From: Sycobia sp. Sy_11
Lineage: Eukaryota; Arthropoda; Insecta; Hymenoptera; Epichrysomallidae
Assembly: GCA_018907035.1 (NCBI GenBank)
Contig: JACCIC010000005.1
Coordinates: forward strand, 2,775,001 to 2,839,000
Length of the DNA stretch: 64,000 nt
Direction: 5' to 3'
In this document: piece after piece, positions 48,311 through 61,860 of the stretch
Layout of the letters: every line of letters starts with the position of its first letter
Position numbering within the stretch: the first letter of the stretch is position 1
Position numbers and translations under genes: made by a program
Notes under the pieces: model-generated
What the model saw: only the letters and a program-made list of their open reading frames with translations
Database searches by the model: none
Told to the model about the DNA's origin: nothing

Positions 48311-49240
48311 TAATATATAAGCAAATATACTTTATAGCATTTTAATTAATTATTTCAAATTACAATAAATGAATAGCTTTTTAAATTTCAAACAGATCTT
48401 TTCTGCTTCTGTTTTTATCTTTGAAAACGATACATTTATTAACATCCACATCTTTATTTTAAACATCGAGTACCCAGCTCTACTTTGTTAGATTGCTCCA
48501 ACTTTTCTCGATTATATTCAGAAATTAGAAAACTCTAAAAGAGTTTCATCAAAAGTCACTTCTCGTAAGTAACATTCTTCGCAAGCGTAAAATAAACCTT
48601 CGTTAATTAATTTAGTATTGTAAAGTGTCATTTTAATATTACTGCCCAGTATTATAGGCATGACTCTTTACAGAAAATTAATTTCTATTTAGTGACTACT
48701 TATTAAAAATCATAGATTATCGTATTTTAACACAAATTTTATAAAATGTGGTAGCTGGGTCTTTATTTCAGACGAAAACCTATAAATCATAAAATCAATT
48801 TAATAATCTGTTGCGTGTTCGTTCTTTAACTTATATCAGGTACTAACATTATAGCCGTATATTTATTTGAATAATAAAGCTGTAACATTTACGACACAAT
48901 TACCAGGAAATAACTTCTGATTTTCAGAATTTTCTTACAATCGTGACGATCGCGTAATATTAGATCAGACCATAGTGAGAAATATAATAAAATGGAGGTA
49001 GCAAATAAATTTGAAAAGTTTAATCCGAATGCTTGCGTAACTTTTCTCCTTCCTCTGTGTCACTAACTTTTTCTCTGCCGCTCTTCCCCGTTCCACTAAG
49101 TGTATCCACCTTATATTCTCCGCTCTCTCTCCCCAACAACGCAACACAGTTTTTCAATGATAAGAAATCGAACCGTGAAAAAGAATTCGCAACTCGCAAT
49201 ACGCAATTATAGCCTGAAAATCGAAGGGAAAGAGTCAACT
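48311..49240. other. AT-rich stretch
   Basis: Nothing recognisable. Two overlapping minus frames near 48965-49340 have no domain. Confidence 0.6.
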
Positions 49241-49354
49241 GTAAAGAATGAGAGACTTTTCCCGGGCCCCGGGAAGTAAATCCGGAAAGTTTTTGAACCG
49301 AGCGACACGGAACCGAACGAGGCGGGGGAGAGGATGGCACGGGTAAGTAGAGCG

Positions 49355-49366
49355 GGTATATAAAGG
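49355..49366 (+). promoter_or_regulatory. TATA-box-like element
   Basis: GGTATATAAAGG is a good match to TATAWAAR in CpG-rich surroundings. No TCAKTY initiator lies 25-32 bases downstream, so support is weak. Confidence 0.15.
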
Positions 49367-49487
49367 ATCAGGCGCTCCAGATAGGGAAAGAAGCCGCGTA
49401 GGAGCGAAGCAGCCGCTGCCGCGGCGGAAGTAAGGCAGGAGTACAGGGGGGGTGGGAGGAAAATCGGGAATTTCGCTTCCTATATCC

Positions 49488-49504
49488 CGCGCGCGCGCGC
49501 GCGC
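49488..49504. repeat. (CG)n tract
   Basis: Alternating CG run of about 17 bases, rare in most animal genomes. Confidence 0.9.
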
Positions 49505-49792
49505 TTCGTCAAATCAAAAGATCTTCGCGAAACGCGCGAGCGTTTAAATCGATACTAAACCGAGCGCCGTCTCGGTGCTGCTCTTGCGGAGAGACACGAC
49601 GCTTGGCTTTTATTACGAGCTGCGCAAAAGGGCGAGAGGGATTAGGGAGGAGGGGAACTCTGAGAGAGAGAGAGAGAGAAAGAGAGCAGAGGAAAGAGAA
49701 AAGGAGCAGCAGTAGCTCGTCTTTTGCGGGATAGAACGCACTATATCGGAGAAATTGGGAGAGAGAGACGGGAAGTCAGCTTTGAAAGCTCT

Positions 49793-49794
<2 letters not shown>

Positions 49795-49835
<41 letters not shown>
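49795..49835. repeat. (TA)n microsatellite
   Basis: Pure TA run of about 40 bases inside island 16. Confidence 0.95.
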
Positions 49836-49837
<2 letters not shown>

Positions 49838-49999
49838 TAGCGCTACTGCGAGGATACACGAAGCGGAAGGCGGGCAAAGAGTGGCCGGGGCGACGGAGCG
49901 AGCGCGCCAGATCATTCTTTCGATTTGGCCGGATGCCAGTCTATATGTGTACAATTTAGAGTTCGCGCGAGCGTTCCATTAAAAGCGTGTTTTGCGAAT

Positions 50000-50026
<27 letters not shown>
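50000..50026. repeat. (GA)n microsatellite
   Basis: Pure GA run at the right border of island 16. Confidence 0.95.
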
Positions 50027-50031
<5 letters not shown>

Positions 50032-50035
50032 GAGG

Positions 50036-50751
50036 GAGAAGGCAGGGAGTAAAAGAAAGCGAAAAAAGGCCCGAGGCGTTGATTTTTTTCTCTTTCCTTT
50101 CATCTTTGTCTCTTCGTGCATCCCAGTTTTTCATATTTCTTTCATATCCTCTAAATGAGCTCTATGCATCTGAAATGTATGTAAACACGCACACACACAC
50201 ACATGCGCGCGCGCACACATCTATATATATATATTGGCTTATCCAACTACGTCGACAAGTGTGAGCCGATGGCTGATGCATTCGATGATACAAATATAAT
50301 GACGAGCCGAAATGCCGAAATCTGTATGTGCGATTTCGATACACGAAAGGGATTGCGAGTATTATAGGAAGATGATTATTATAATAACAGGCTGGTAATT
50401 GCGGATATTGCGCGAGTTTGGTATGGCGTACAAGTTCAGCAGGATATCGGGAGGGATATCGAAGCAGTTTCGAATGGGCGAGACAAGCGATTTCCATCAT
50501 GGAAGATCCAGAGTCGATTATCGCGCGCCCCGATCAAATAGAGAATTGGCTCTTCAAGTGTCGCTTTTCAAAGACGGAGGGAGAAAAACAACGAGCGGCT
50601 GTCGGAGGGTATGAGGCGCGAGGTTAAAGAGTCAAGTTGTCGATTCTTTGAAGTACTAATTCAGGTGCGAATAATGCTATGTAAATTTTAAACGGGAGTC
50701 TTCGAATCCTCGTGCTTTCCTTTTTTTAACCTTTTTTTGCCATTTTTCTTT

Positions 50752-50756
<5 letters not shown>
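50036..50756. other. mid-GC stretch with overlapping short frames
   Basis: A CA/CG alternating run lies at 50188-50218. At 50399-50627 two plus frames are open together (71 and 69 codons). The one from 50418 has a fairly protein-like end (IMEDPESIIARPDQIENWLF) and a donor-like GG|GTATGA near 50608. No domain is recognised. Confidence 0.35.

Positions 50757-50795
<39 letters not shown>
50757..50795. repeat. (CT)n microsatellite
   Basis: Pure CT run of about 39 bases after T-rich DNA. Confidence 0.97.
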
Positions 50796-50798
<3 letters not shown>

Positions 50799-51950
50799 TA
50801 AATAAAGTAGACGGAAAAGTAAAATAAGATTAGGCAAAATTTATGCGGGATAAGGTCGCTTAATAAAACGATCCCGCGGGAATCTCGTCTACGCGACGAA
50901 GGCATTTTGGTGTGAAACGCTAGGGCAAAAAAATTCCAGGGGATTAGTTATGAATACATTGTTTTTTCGATTACTCCACTAAATCTGCCTTATCGGTCGG
51001 AGTTGGGAAGAATTTTTTTTTCTTATCTCTCGTAATTGACCTTTTAACATCCAACGACTGTTTTTTAATTTTTATTTCAGCGCAATAGGAATCTGAAAAG
51101 CGTGAAGCTTTCTTTTTAGAAAATTACCTTCTCTACTATATTTTTCAGTGTATTCTTCCAGAATCTGCTTCGAAAAGTAAAAAATACATATCTAATTTCG
51201 AGTTACTTTCGTTTAAAATAAATAAATGCAGAAATTTCCAAGTTTCGTTTAAATGTATATTTTATGGACAATTTTTGAGTAAGCTCTCTAGGTAACATAA
51301 AATTGTGCAAATTTTATTTTAGAAAAGATATAATGTTCGATTTCCACTGGTAATAGAGAAAAAGAATTTCCTAGAAGTAGAGGATGAAAATGGTCATGTT
51401 TTATTTTTAATAGCACCAATCTTATATTTAGTATGTTTCAATGCAGTTAAATTAATGTTAAAAATAGTTTCTAAACGAGAGTATTTAAAAATAATCTACC
51501 CTCTGCTACCATCTACCACTGCTTTCTAGAAAGTAATAAAAAAACTCCTAATATTTTCAATCTAATTAAAATCAACCTAAATTTAAACTTTCAAATCGAA
51601 AAATGTAAGCATATTTCATTACATTTATTCTAAGATTCATGAGATTTAAATTCCAATAACTATAGACTACAATAACAAGAACGTGTGCAAGCCGTATTTA
51701 ATAAATCCCCGGAAAAGAGATTTAAAATATTTTTACTGCTCAAATCCGTTGAATCAAGAAGAAAATTAAGCTTTCATATGCGCTGAAATAATGCATCCAT
51801 AAATAATACGTGCATATAAGCACATAATTAAATGAATAATTAATAAGTAGATTGATAGCTTATACTTCATGCGTTTATTCTCTAGAGGCTGCGTATATTC
51901 GTTGTTCTAATAAAAGGGATGGTCAAAGTCAATGAAAACTCTGTATGCAC

Positions 51951-52002
<52 letters not shown>

Positions 52003-52370
52003 TCGCCAGTAAAGTTTAACTACTAACATTTCGCCGAGCATTTGCAATAGCCGGAAAACTAAACAATATCGTTAAAGCGAGGCGGGGATTTTTCCTATAT
52101 GTGCATAGTAATTCATTTCGCTCACATTTTAGAGAGCACGAAAATCACTTAATCGAACGTAGAGTCGGCGAATCGGACGGCATCGAAAATGCATACAACG
52201 AATATCGCTAAAGCACGCACTCAATATGTATGAAAATATTTTTAATGCTTATAATAATCTGAACGAGGATGAACGTATGGTTGGGGGAGGGGCATTCAAT
52301 CAGCGGCGCTAGTACTCGATTCGATAGAGTGTGAGAGAGGAAGAGAGAGAGAGAGAGCGATATCGAACAA
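50796..52370. other. AT-rich desert
   Basis: No open frame of interest. It carries a TA tract at 51950-52000 and a GA tract at about 52332-52358. Confidence 0.6.
51950..52000. repeat. (TA)n microsatellite with CATA interruptions
   Basis: TA-rich run of about 50 bases, interrupted by ACA at 51960-51963 and at its right end. Confidence 0.95.
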
Positions 52371-53280
52371 AAGTCCAGACCTCGCTCGAGGGAAGATCGC
52401 TTTATCGATCGATTTCGCAAAAAGCCGCGCGGCCCGGCGATCGCCGCGATATACTACTTTTATGCCTCCCGCTGGCAAACATCGGCTCGGTTCGATCACT
52501 GCTTTGGGCACACTAACTTTTTAACTTTGACCGGCCGAGCTGGGCGCTGGGTGTGGGGGGGGGGGGGTTGGCTTAATTTGCAAGAGCAATGCTTCCACTT
52601 GGCCCAAACTATAAGTCCCACTGTCGATGCAATTGACGTTAATCCATTATCCAAAATCCCCCTGGCGTGGGCGGCTGCTGCTTCCTCCTCCTCCTCCTCC
52701 TCCTCCTCCTCCTTCACCTCGTCCCCTCTGAAAATGCATAGGTTCGGTAGAGAAAGCGGAGAAGGTGCCGTTTATACAGAGGCGAATTCGATACGCATCG
52801 CCGCGAGCGCTGTGCTGGTGTTCGACCGTATACATTAAAAATAAAATGTCTTTAGCCCCGCTTGCCTGGCGCGCGAAACGTTCGCAGTTGCTGCTGGCGT
52901 TGCTCCTGACGACGAGCGCGAATCCAAGCTCGCCCTTGGGAGCTGGTCTGTCGTACAAAGAGCGGGCTCGCGATCCCTTTTGCCGGGTTGGCTCGCGCCG
53001 CTACGGGAGATCCGGCCTCTCGCCACCCGGAGTTCCGAAAGAAGCAATGGGCCTTCTTGCTCCGTAGTTGTGGGAAGGAGATGGGGAGAGGGGGGGCTGG
53101 AGGGTTGCGAAGATTTGTTTACAATTTCCGAGCAGTGTTTAAGCGATGCAACGCGCCAACGGGCACGCCCGGTAAATACCTCCGCTCCAACTTTGGCGGG
53201 AAGTTGATTTTGGAATTTGGAATGCGAAGTGGTGTGCAATCCTGCGATAATGATGGGGGGGGGGGATTGCGGTTCCTGAA
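52371..53280. other. CpG-rich island 17
   Basis: GC-rich block with G-runs (52556-52568 and 53256-53265) and a TCC array. Overlapping frames on both strands (up to 134 codons) are not accepted. Confidence 0.6.
52683..52713. repeat. (TCC)n trinucleotide microsatellite
   Basis: About ten TCC units. It yields false Ser or Glu runs. Confidence 0.95.
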
Positions 53281-54081
53281 TTGTTTGCTACGTATGGGAA
53301 TAAGTTTTCTATTATTTAATTACGAACACTATATCTAGACTAGTTTTTTTTCTAGTTTATTATGATAAATTGTTCTCTAAGAATTTCTACATAATTCGTT
53401 AAAATAATCTTGAGATTATTACGTTTATTTTATGTCATTATGTTTCATTGAAATATGACGATTTGAATTGGAAACCTAGCACACGTAAGAAGAAATAGAT
53501 GGAGAATAAAATGATAATTTGAAATCGACAGTAAAAGTTCAAGAAATCTAATTTGAAAGCTTTAATTGAAATTATTTACTTTCTGAAAATGTTATCATCT
53601 TAATATGCATACACACACGCACGCGCACTGACATATATATACATAGAGAGAAAGAGAGAGAGAGAGAGATGTATATATGTCTGTCTGCTCTGACAGGCTC
53701 GTTTCCCTTCTACCAATTCAGAAAAGAGGACGTCGGCTTTCCTTCCAAATGCAATATTCTATTCAAAGGCGTATGGATTTAAAAAATTTTTTTTTTAACT
53801 TTTTTTTATTAGATTTAGATTTTATTTAGATATATTTAGATTTTTAACATTACATATATAAAATAATTTTTCAAATCTCAAAATGTAAAATAAAAATTTA
53901 TTTAACCGTTTCGGTATATATATATATACATGTTTCACACCGGAAGTTTCATGCACGGTTCTCGGACGTGGAAGCCTCTTACCCAACTATAGCAGGCTGA
54001 TGAATTTTTAATAAGCGAGAACGTCGAGAGGAAGCTTAAATAAGCGTTGAAAACTCTTAATCTCGCCCATTAGCATCCCAC

Positions 54082-54083
<2 letters not shown>

Positions 54084-54133
<50 letters not shown>
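54084..54133. repeat. (TA)n microsatellite
   Basis: Pure TA run of about 50 bases. Confidence 0.97.
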
Positions 54134-54135
<2 letters not shown>

Positions 54136-54437
54136 TTGGCTATCCGTTAGCCACTTGATTACTTATATCATTCTTCATTGTTCAAGAGGATCAGGGCAAT
54201 TTTTCACACCTAGTATGCAACTATACCGTCTTTCGCCGATCCCACGCTCCCAACAGCGATACAGGACCGATTAAGAAGTGGCTAATCATGCTGAGCCACC
54301 GCGCTCTAGATTTCAAAAGCTCCCCCTTCCATCGCAGCTCTCGCCCGCTTCAAACTGCCGGATCTAATTTGCCCAGTCCTCGACCTACATTTATAGTTTG
54401 AAAATCTTTTGAATAACTTAACAGCTCTTACCGAACT

Positions 54438-54439
<2 letters not shown>

Positions 54440-54482
<43 letters not shown>
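54440..54482. repeat. (TA)n microsatellite
   Basis: Pure TA run at the left border of island 18. Confidence 0.97.
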
Positions 54483-54485
<3 letters not shown>

Positions 54486-54500
54486 CTACGCAGGGAGTGA

Positions 54501-55250
54501 GTACACACGGCCTTTCGCGAGCGGGTCACTTCGACCGCGTAACGCACGAACGTTAACGTGGCATATACGGATTCTAGAGAGTCGTCGTGTGAGGGGCGTC
54601 GAGTCAGCGGGCGTTGAGTTGCCGGAATTAAAAAGAGATCGGATGCGAGGAAGGGCGCGGTACTCGCGCAGCGCTCGAATCTGGCACCGACGGCCCGTCG
54701 ATAATTCTCAGCCGCGAGGGAACGCGCGAGCGCAGCGATGTCCGGAGCAGTAGTACGAGTAGACGTTCGGGAAGACGCCGGGCATAAGGTGCGCCAGTGG
54801 GCCAGTATCTCTCTCTCTTCCTCTCGCTCTCTATCTCTCTTCTGAATCGAGTCTTTCCTCGATCGCTGTCTATCTCTCTCTCTCTCTCTCTCTCTGTTTA
54901 CATCGGTTGCGGTTGCCAAACAGATGCGCCAATGCTCTTTGTATGCGTTCGTGCGCAGGATAATGGATGCGAAGGTGGATGCTATCGGTTCGCTGCCACT
55001 TGTGACACGAGTGGACTACGTACTTAGGCGAAGGCCGCCAATTTCCGCTTGGATAAATCGCGGCGATGCGAGGCGAGCGCATATAAGGAGAAATTTTTCT
55101 GTGTCAATTTCGGAACCCATCCCCCTTTTCGGTGTGTTTAGCGCTCTCGCCGTCGTTGCGAATTCCTCGAGCTACCTTTTATCTTTGTTTCTCTGCCTCT
55201 CTCTTCGCACTCGCTCTCTCTCTCTCTCCCTCTCTTTTAAAGAGAAATAG
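54501..55250. other. CpG-rich island 18
   Basis: GC-rich block with a CT tract. One plus frame near 54900-55027 gives a Cys-rich product, but it begins inside the repeat and has no convincing exon borders. Confidence 0.55.
54870..54895. repeat. (CT)n microsatellite
   Basis: Pure CT run. Confidence 0.95.
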
Positions 55251-56040
55251 AAAAAGAATGATAGAAAGATAACGCAGTTCTGCAAGCATTTTGGACGCTT
55301 TTGCTGCCGGTGGGTACGAATTTATTCTGTTCTTTTCAAGTTAAATAATCCTCGGCCATGTCGAGGAGCACCGATCCGCGGCAAAAAACCCTGGCTCGAC
55401 TTGCGGCCCAACGCGCCAGAGCAGTTTTCTAGTGAAATTAAGCGAATTTTTAATATCTCTGAAAGATTGACGCTGTTGAATATTAAAAAAAGGGGGGAGA
55501 AAAGTGTTTCGGTTAAAAGTCTCTCGCCGCTGCTGTTTTAAACTCGCCCCACACTGTATTTCCACTCGGCCTTTCTTCGTGTCTCTACTGCTATTTTCCT
55601 TTTTCGCGCTTTTAAAACGGAACTCCTTCTCGAGCATTTACATGATAATTTATTTTCTTTAATAAATAATTTAAAGTGAAAATATCAGTTTTCTATCCTG
55701 TATATTTCAGTTGGTTTGTTACTGGATACTTTTTATAACGGATATGGAATAACGTTGAAATAAACTACCAAAAAGCTGATTTCTCACAAACTCGGAAGAA
55801 ACGTGAAAAAAACTAGCAGCGATATTTTGTTATTTTCGGATATTTATAATACATAAAATAAGTTTAACAAAATATGAGGTATTTCCAAGCTACATGAACG
55901 ATCCTTCAGTTTCGGCCAATTGTCTTATTAAGTATATTTGAAAAGCATATTAAATCGATGTCGTTAATGTATACATACACTAATGACATATCTACACACA
56001 TATAGATAAACACACAAATATATATATAAAGAAAAGACCC
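55251..56040. other. AT-rich stretch
   Basis: Nothing recognisable. A 98-codon minus frame at 55341-55637 has no domain. Confidence 0.55.
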
Positions 56041-56740
56041 TTGTCAGCTTTTACCGCGGGAAGCGCGAAAAAGCCACTCTCCGGTATTCTACGTCTACCG
56101 CCTCGTTTCGTCCCACCACCTACCGCATTTCACCACAATAAAATCTTCATCGAGAGCGACTCCATATCGATCGGCGGCAGCTCGTTCGGAAACGGCTCGT
56201 GTTTATCGAGCGCGAAGGGCCACGGTTCGAGGTAGAGGCGAGGAGCTGGCGGGGAGAGAGCCGACTAATTTCCGTCTACGCGGCCCGCCCGCCGTTTTAA
56301 AATATCCGCCTGAGAGGGAGAGAGAGAGAGAGAGATAAGGTGCGCTCCGTCGAGCGAAATAGATGGTAATCAGAGGGGGGAGGGGACGGCCCGCTGAGTC
56401 TGATGAATATGCCGCGTGCGGCGGAACTTTCTCGCCGCTCTCCCCCCCCCCTCTCACTCTCTCTCTCTCTTTCAACCTCTCTTTTCATCTCTCTCTCCCA
56501 ATTCAACTTTATAAGATGGTTTCCAGAGAGTTGCGTCGCCGGCAGAGCCCTACCAGATCAGAACGAAGTCCGACTTCGAAGCTTCGCGCTCTCGGGAGTT
56601 TCTTCGCTCTCGTCAAGCGGGCCCCCCCGCCCGCTTCTCCTTTTTTTCTCCTTCTCGCCGACCAGTTCGCTCGAACAGTTTAATTGTCGACGTTTCCCCG
56701 AGCTCGCGTTCGAGCGAGCTAATGTTTTCACCTAAAACTT
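56041..56740. other. CpG-rich island 19
   Basis: GC-rich and pyrimidine-rich block with a GA tract near 56314-56335 and CT-rich DNA at 56440-56500. Open frames on both strands are Ser/Leu/Pro-rich. Confidence 0.6.
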
Positions 56741-57319
56741 GATTAATGATTAATTGATTATTAAAAGACTTTAAACGCTTTATGTATATCTGATCACCTT
56801 TGCATTTCCGATTATATTAAGGACTTTTCATGAAGGAATGCGAAATGATTCGACCATTTGTTTCTACTTTGACGAAAGCTCGATGCGATTACAAATGTGC
56901 GAAAAGCTCTAAAGTGTATTAGGTATGAATTAGGTTGGGTATTTCTATTCGAATTTTGAATGTGTTCCAATCCATTTGAAACAGGAAAACTGTTCGAGCT
57001 TATCGAACAATTCACATTGTTGTAGTTGTTCGAATTTTTTTGAACATTTAAGCTGTAAATGTTCGTGGATCATCAAAAATTTCCAACTCAGATTGTCTTT
57101 TATACATCAGGAAATGGCTCTAAATTGTTCAAATAATTCGATCAACGTTTGAAATTTCCGAACAACTCAAAAGGTGGTTTGAAGAAGTCTTGGAAAGTTT
57201 TCTTCACACACAAACAACACACTGGTATAAGCCTCTTTCCTATTTAGACAAGTAATAAATATTAGATAATAAAATCAATGCTACGCTTATCACAATTACA
57301 ATAATATTTCTATATAATA

Positions 57320-57373
<54 letters not shown>

Positions 57374-59280
57374 GTGTGTGTGTATGTGTGTTGTTTTTTT
57401 CTTATATTATGTATTTTTGACTAATTTTTCATGAGAAAGAAATTAATTAATTTAAATGTACAATTTAATATAACGAAAATATTAACGATGAATAAATTTG
57501 GGTTGATTGACGTAATTTATCTTATTATGCAGAGTATCGATCTAAATTACATATTACACTCTTAATATATTCAGCATCAATATAGACCGTAAAGAATTTT
57601 CTTTTCGATAATAACGCGCACAATTTTAATGTACTAAAATATAATAGCAGTCTTTGAAAAAATATTATATTATTTAGTTGTAAATTAATATAGGTAATTC
57701 GATAATTTTACATATAATTAAATCATAAATTTCATTACAATCTGGCTACTGTTTAATTATTAATAATCTTAATGACTATTGCTTTTATCAGAGTGTGAAT
57801 TACTAATAACACTGCAGAAAATATTCAGCGACTTTCCAATTAACTTAATTAAGTCTGTTTTTAAAGGCGAAATTTATGTTCAAATTTTTTCTCGTCAATA
57901 ATGTACGCCAATTACGTAATTACATAAACGTACAAAAATAAAATTGTAAAATCAATGCTGATCCATATCGTTCATTCTACTTTCGAACCTCTGTTATTAG
58001 TCTTATGACTGACATTTTCTGCAGCAATTTGCGTTTTAAATTAAATTAAGGTATACGTGACTTTTTGGTTCGTCAAGAAAAATCTCACAGAGATACGAAG
58101 AGCCCGAAATACCCCGAGTTGCTCTCGTAATTTGCGAATTTCGAATCGATTTAAGCGCAAAGGCTCACTTGGGAGTCTCAAGCGGCGGTAAATATGCGCT
58201 TTTCCTGCAATAATAAGCTCAATGAATTTATATAATAATATACAATATAATAGACTGCGTAATAATGGAACGCTTTTAGATGTATAATATTTTCAAACAT
58301 TAGAGCTTTATTCAGTGCTGAATAAAAGAGAAACTTAATGATAGTGTTTAAAAAAAATCACTGTTGCCATAGTCAGACTGGCTGGTTGCTCCTCTATACG
58401 TGTATTATAACAGCTTCCTATACTTGAATCGTCCTATTGTCATACTGCCAAGAAAAAGAATTCGAACTCGGACGTAAATGGACAGTTCCTCGAACTATAA
58501 AAACAGAGATAAAGGAATAAAAGCTATAATAGGACTCTTTATTTTTAAATAATTAATGTTAACGACTAGAAAAAGAATGATAAAATTTCGAATTATAAAG
58601 GACGATTCTTTAATAACGAATACTTTATACATATATGGCCTATGAACTTTAAGCTTCGTCGTGAATTGTACAAGAGAGTAAACAATCTAAGATGTACACA
58701 AAGAAAACTAATACATTTGTGAACTAGTACAGTGAAAATTAGCGAAAATTAGTGCATTTGAAAGATCGCATCGAAAATAAACCATATTTTTCAGCAGCAA
58801 ACTAATGCAATTGAAAAGTTTCAGCATTCGTAATTTTAAATCGACAATTAGCACCAATTCACGTACAGATTAAGGTGTACAACTTTTAACTTTATTGCAA
58901 AGCATTCAAAAAGAAACTGCGCTATGGCTCAAAAGATTCTCATGTAGATTAAACTGAATGTGCTACTTTAGAGTGTGCTACTAGAAAATTTAGTATTTTC
59001 GATTTCAAGTATTGAGATCTGCTATGCTTTTCCTCGCTAATCGCGAATCGCGTTACTGATCAGTGTAAAACAAATTTTCCTACGTATGTATTTGGAGTAT
59101 CTGTTTCGATTCCTTAAATTGCATCTACGACGGTTGGAACGCATCGCGAGCGGTTTCGTTAATATTTCTCGAATGCTAAATGTTTCGAAGTATCTGATCT
59201 ATCGTTATAATAAAGCATCCACGCAATGGACGCTCCTGGCTATTTTGCAATTTTGCACCTATGTCATTTAAAATAATTCC
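56741..59280. other. AT-rich desert
   Basis: About 2.5 kb with no gene recognised. It contains the TA/TG tract at 57311-57390. A 61-codon plus frame at 59086-59271 has no recognisable domain. Confidence 0.6.
57311..57390. repeat. (TA)n microsatellite grading into TATG/TG
   Basis: TA-rich run with a short central inverted part, the longest pure part at about 57328-57365, then TG-rich units. Confidence 0.95.
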
Positions 59281-59700
59281 CGATTCGATCTCGATCGCCG
59301 TCCGTTAATAACCATCCCATCTTTGTACTCCGTTCTGCGGTGTGCTGACGGGGCGGGGCACGATCTACATTAACCTTATCTGCACCGGTAAGCCCCGACG
59401 CCGTTCGGCGCGCGACGTTCGTAGCCCGCAGTCATTAAGAAAACCGCGATCCCGAATTGCCACGCGCCTCGCGTTTCCGAATCGCATGATTTCCCGGAGA
59501 GTTGGCGAGCGCACCGACGCCGTAAAAGCTTCGCGAAGCGTACGGCGTAAAGCGCGGCGATCGTAAACTTCGATTCTCGCGGGGATAAGGAAGGTTGGCG
59601 TATATTGACCGACTGCGAATGATTTTTGCGGTTGGCGATAAGAGCGCGGAGGGGCGGGGGTAATCGCCCTCTTTCACTGTACTTAAGATGGTTGGAGCGC
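59281..59700. other. small CpG-rich island 20
   Basis: CpG-rich block. Opposed frames of 74-112 codons on both strands are compositional. Confidence 0.5.
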
Positions 59701-61540
59701 GAATCCCGAGTCAAAGAGATGATATAATAATCAATATTCTTGTTTTTGTTTTTTTTTAATATATACTAATATACCTTATAAAAATTAATTATTAACTTTT
59801 CTGGAACATTTTTCATTCCGTTTAATTTTTTTGAAGGCTTTTCAATATTATTTTCAATATTATTTATAATGTAAATAAATGAATTTATTTAATTAATCAT
59901 AATTGCGTATCACTTAAAATAGCAATCAAAAGTATAAAATGTATACCATTAGTATTTTTCGATTCGAATCTATAATTTGTATTTAAAACATTTAAATAAG
60001 CATTTTAAAAAGGGCATGAAATACCAAATGTATACATATGCTAACTATATGTTTATAGTTTTCCATTTGAAACCTGATTTTTTGAACCAAAAAGACAGAA
60101 ACTCAAATTGACAAATTTTTAAAAAAAAAGCCTATAGTTATATCTTTTAAAATACTTAAGACTAATGATTTGTAATTTTCTAGTAAGATCAGAATGGATA
60201 AAGCGTACAAACGTAATTTGTGCGCGCGCGGGTTCGTCGTTAGCGGCAGACATAATGAGGCAGTTCAACGCCTGTATATTTTGTCATAGAAGAACTTTTA
60301 TTATCTATTTATATTTTATATTTCAATGTATGCTATTTTTCATATTATTTATATTATTTTCGATTTATTCCCTGTTTTTAACTTGACTTTATATATTTGA
60401 GAAATATATATTTCAGTATTCATTTATATTTTAATGCAAACGTTCTCCGGAAGGATAACTATTTCAAATTATTTCAGCACTGAAGCTTTTGTCTCAGAGC
60501 TTTGCTGTTTACGTTCTATCTTAAAAATTAATGCTCCACTTCTATTAAATTTTCCACTATGAATTACAAGTAAGAAAATAAGAAGAACTGCATTACAATC
60601 ATTGAAGCTTAGGCACTTATGAAACTTACGTAATTGCATTATATTTTTTCATTATAATTGCGAAATGTACTTTATGATATAGAATTCGCTATTATTTTTT
60701 CAGTGAGATTCTACTTCTGGTAAATATATTCTGACTTTAACAGATTTATTATTAATATGTCATTATTAATTAAATATAAATGCTGAATATCTTAAATATA
60801 TATGTATCACATGGTACCCTGAATCCTAGCCGTACATAAATATAGATTAAATATGGTTTTGAATTGTTTGGATCACTTAATTACGAAAATTTTGAAATCG
60901 AGATATATTACGCTCAAGAAAAGACAAATTTGTAAATTTTTCGAACTTCGAGGTGCAAACGAATAAGACTGATTGAATTTTTTTATTTTTTATAATGAAA
61001 AATCATAAAAAAGTACATCATAGTATATCCATATTTTACAATTAACTGATCGAATAAGTCAATAATTAGTACTTCCAAGTTGGTGGATTTTTTGGAGTGA
61101 GTGAGTATATCAAATAAATACGTAAAATCATAAAAATCCTCAATACTCTAGAAGTGACGTTAGATCCTTCTGATAATACGGCTTCCATGTGAAATGTACT
61201 AAGATCCATAATTAACTTAAATTTTTGAAGAGAATTGGTTATTTATGGAGTAATTATCATCAAAAGTTGCCGAGTGACGATAAAAATGCGAATCATATTG
61301 TAAATCCATATTGTTAAGAACTTATTCTGGATGATCTAACATCATATAACTCGAAAATTATAAATTACATTTCTCTTTTAAAACACAATAGACAGTAAGT
61401 ATGGTAGCTATTGCAAAGAGCACATTATTAAAGTAAAAGTGAAAACTTAAACGATATTAAATAACTAAGCAGTTTTGCCTTTGATTCGATGACGTATTTT
61501 CAACTACTCCATATATCATTGCCGAGTCTCGAGATCGTGA
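59701..61540. other. AT-rich desert
   Basis: No gene, long repeat or element recognised in about 1.8 kb. Confidence 0.6.
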
Positions 61541-61771
61541 ATCAGTTACAGAATTTTTTCCCGCATTTTCTTCCATTTCATCCGTTGACCGAATCTGCCC
61601 TCCGGCCTTCCTCCAACCTTTCTGGATCTATTTGAAGGTCGTTCGCCCACGCGGCCAATTTCCGGGAAAAGAGAGAGCACGAACAGCCATTGGGAGAGCC
61701 GGTCGAGTGCGCGTATCTATCGCGTACACTACCGTCCAATTTAGGACGGATCATTGTTCTCGACTCTCGTC

Positions 61772-61860
<89 letters not shown>

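Larger units (their letters stand above)
49241..50000. other. CpG-rich island 16
   Basis: GC-rich block with a TATA-like element, a GC dinucleotide run, a GA tract at 49662-49685 and a TA tract. Confidence 0.6.
53281..54500. other. AT-rich stretch with TA tracts
   Basis: No gene recognised. Short T-rich repeats (TTTAGATTTA-like) occur at 53790-53850, a GA tract at 53646-53668, and two long TA tracts at the right. Confidence 0.6.

Noticed and set aside
54428..54919. 163-codon minus frame
   Set aside because: Ends in a Tyr/Ile run from a TA tract and begins in an Arg/Glu run from a CT tract, so it is an artefact.
54900..55027. Cys-rich reading (EGF-like appearance)
   Set aside because: Starts inside a CT repeat, the cysteine spacing fits no EGF or other known pattern, and an overlapping frame is equally open.
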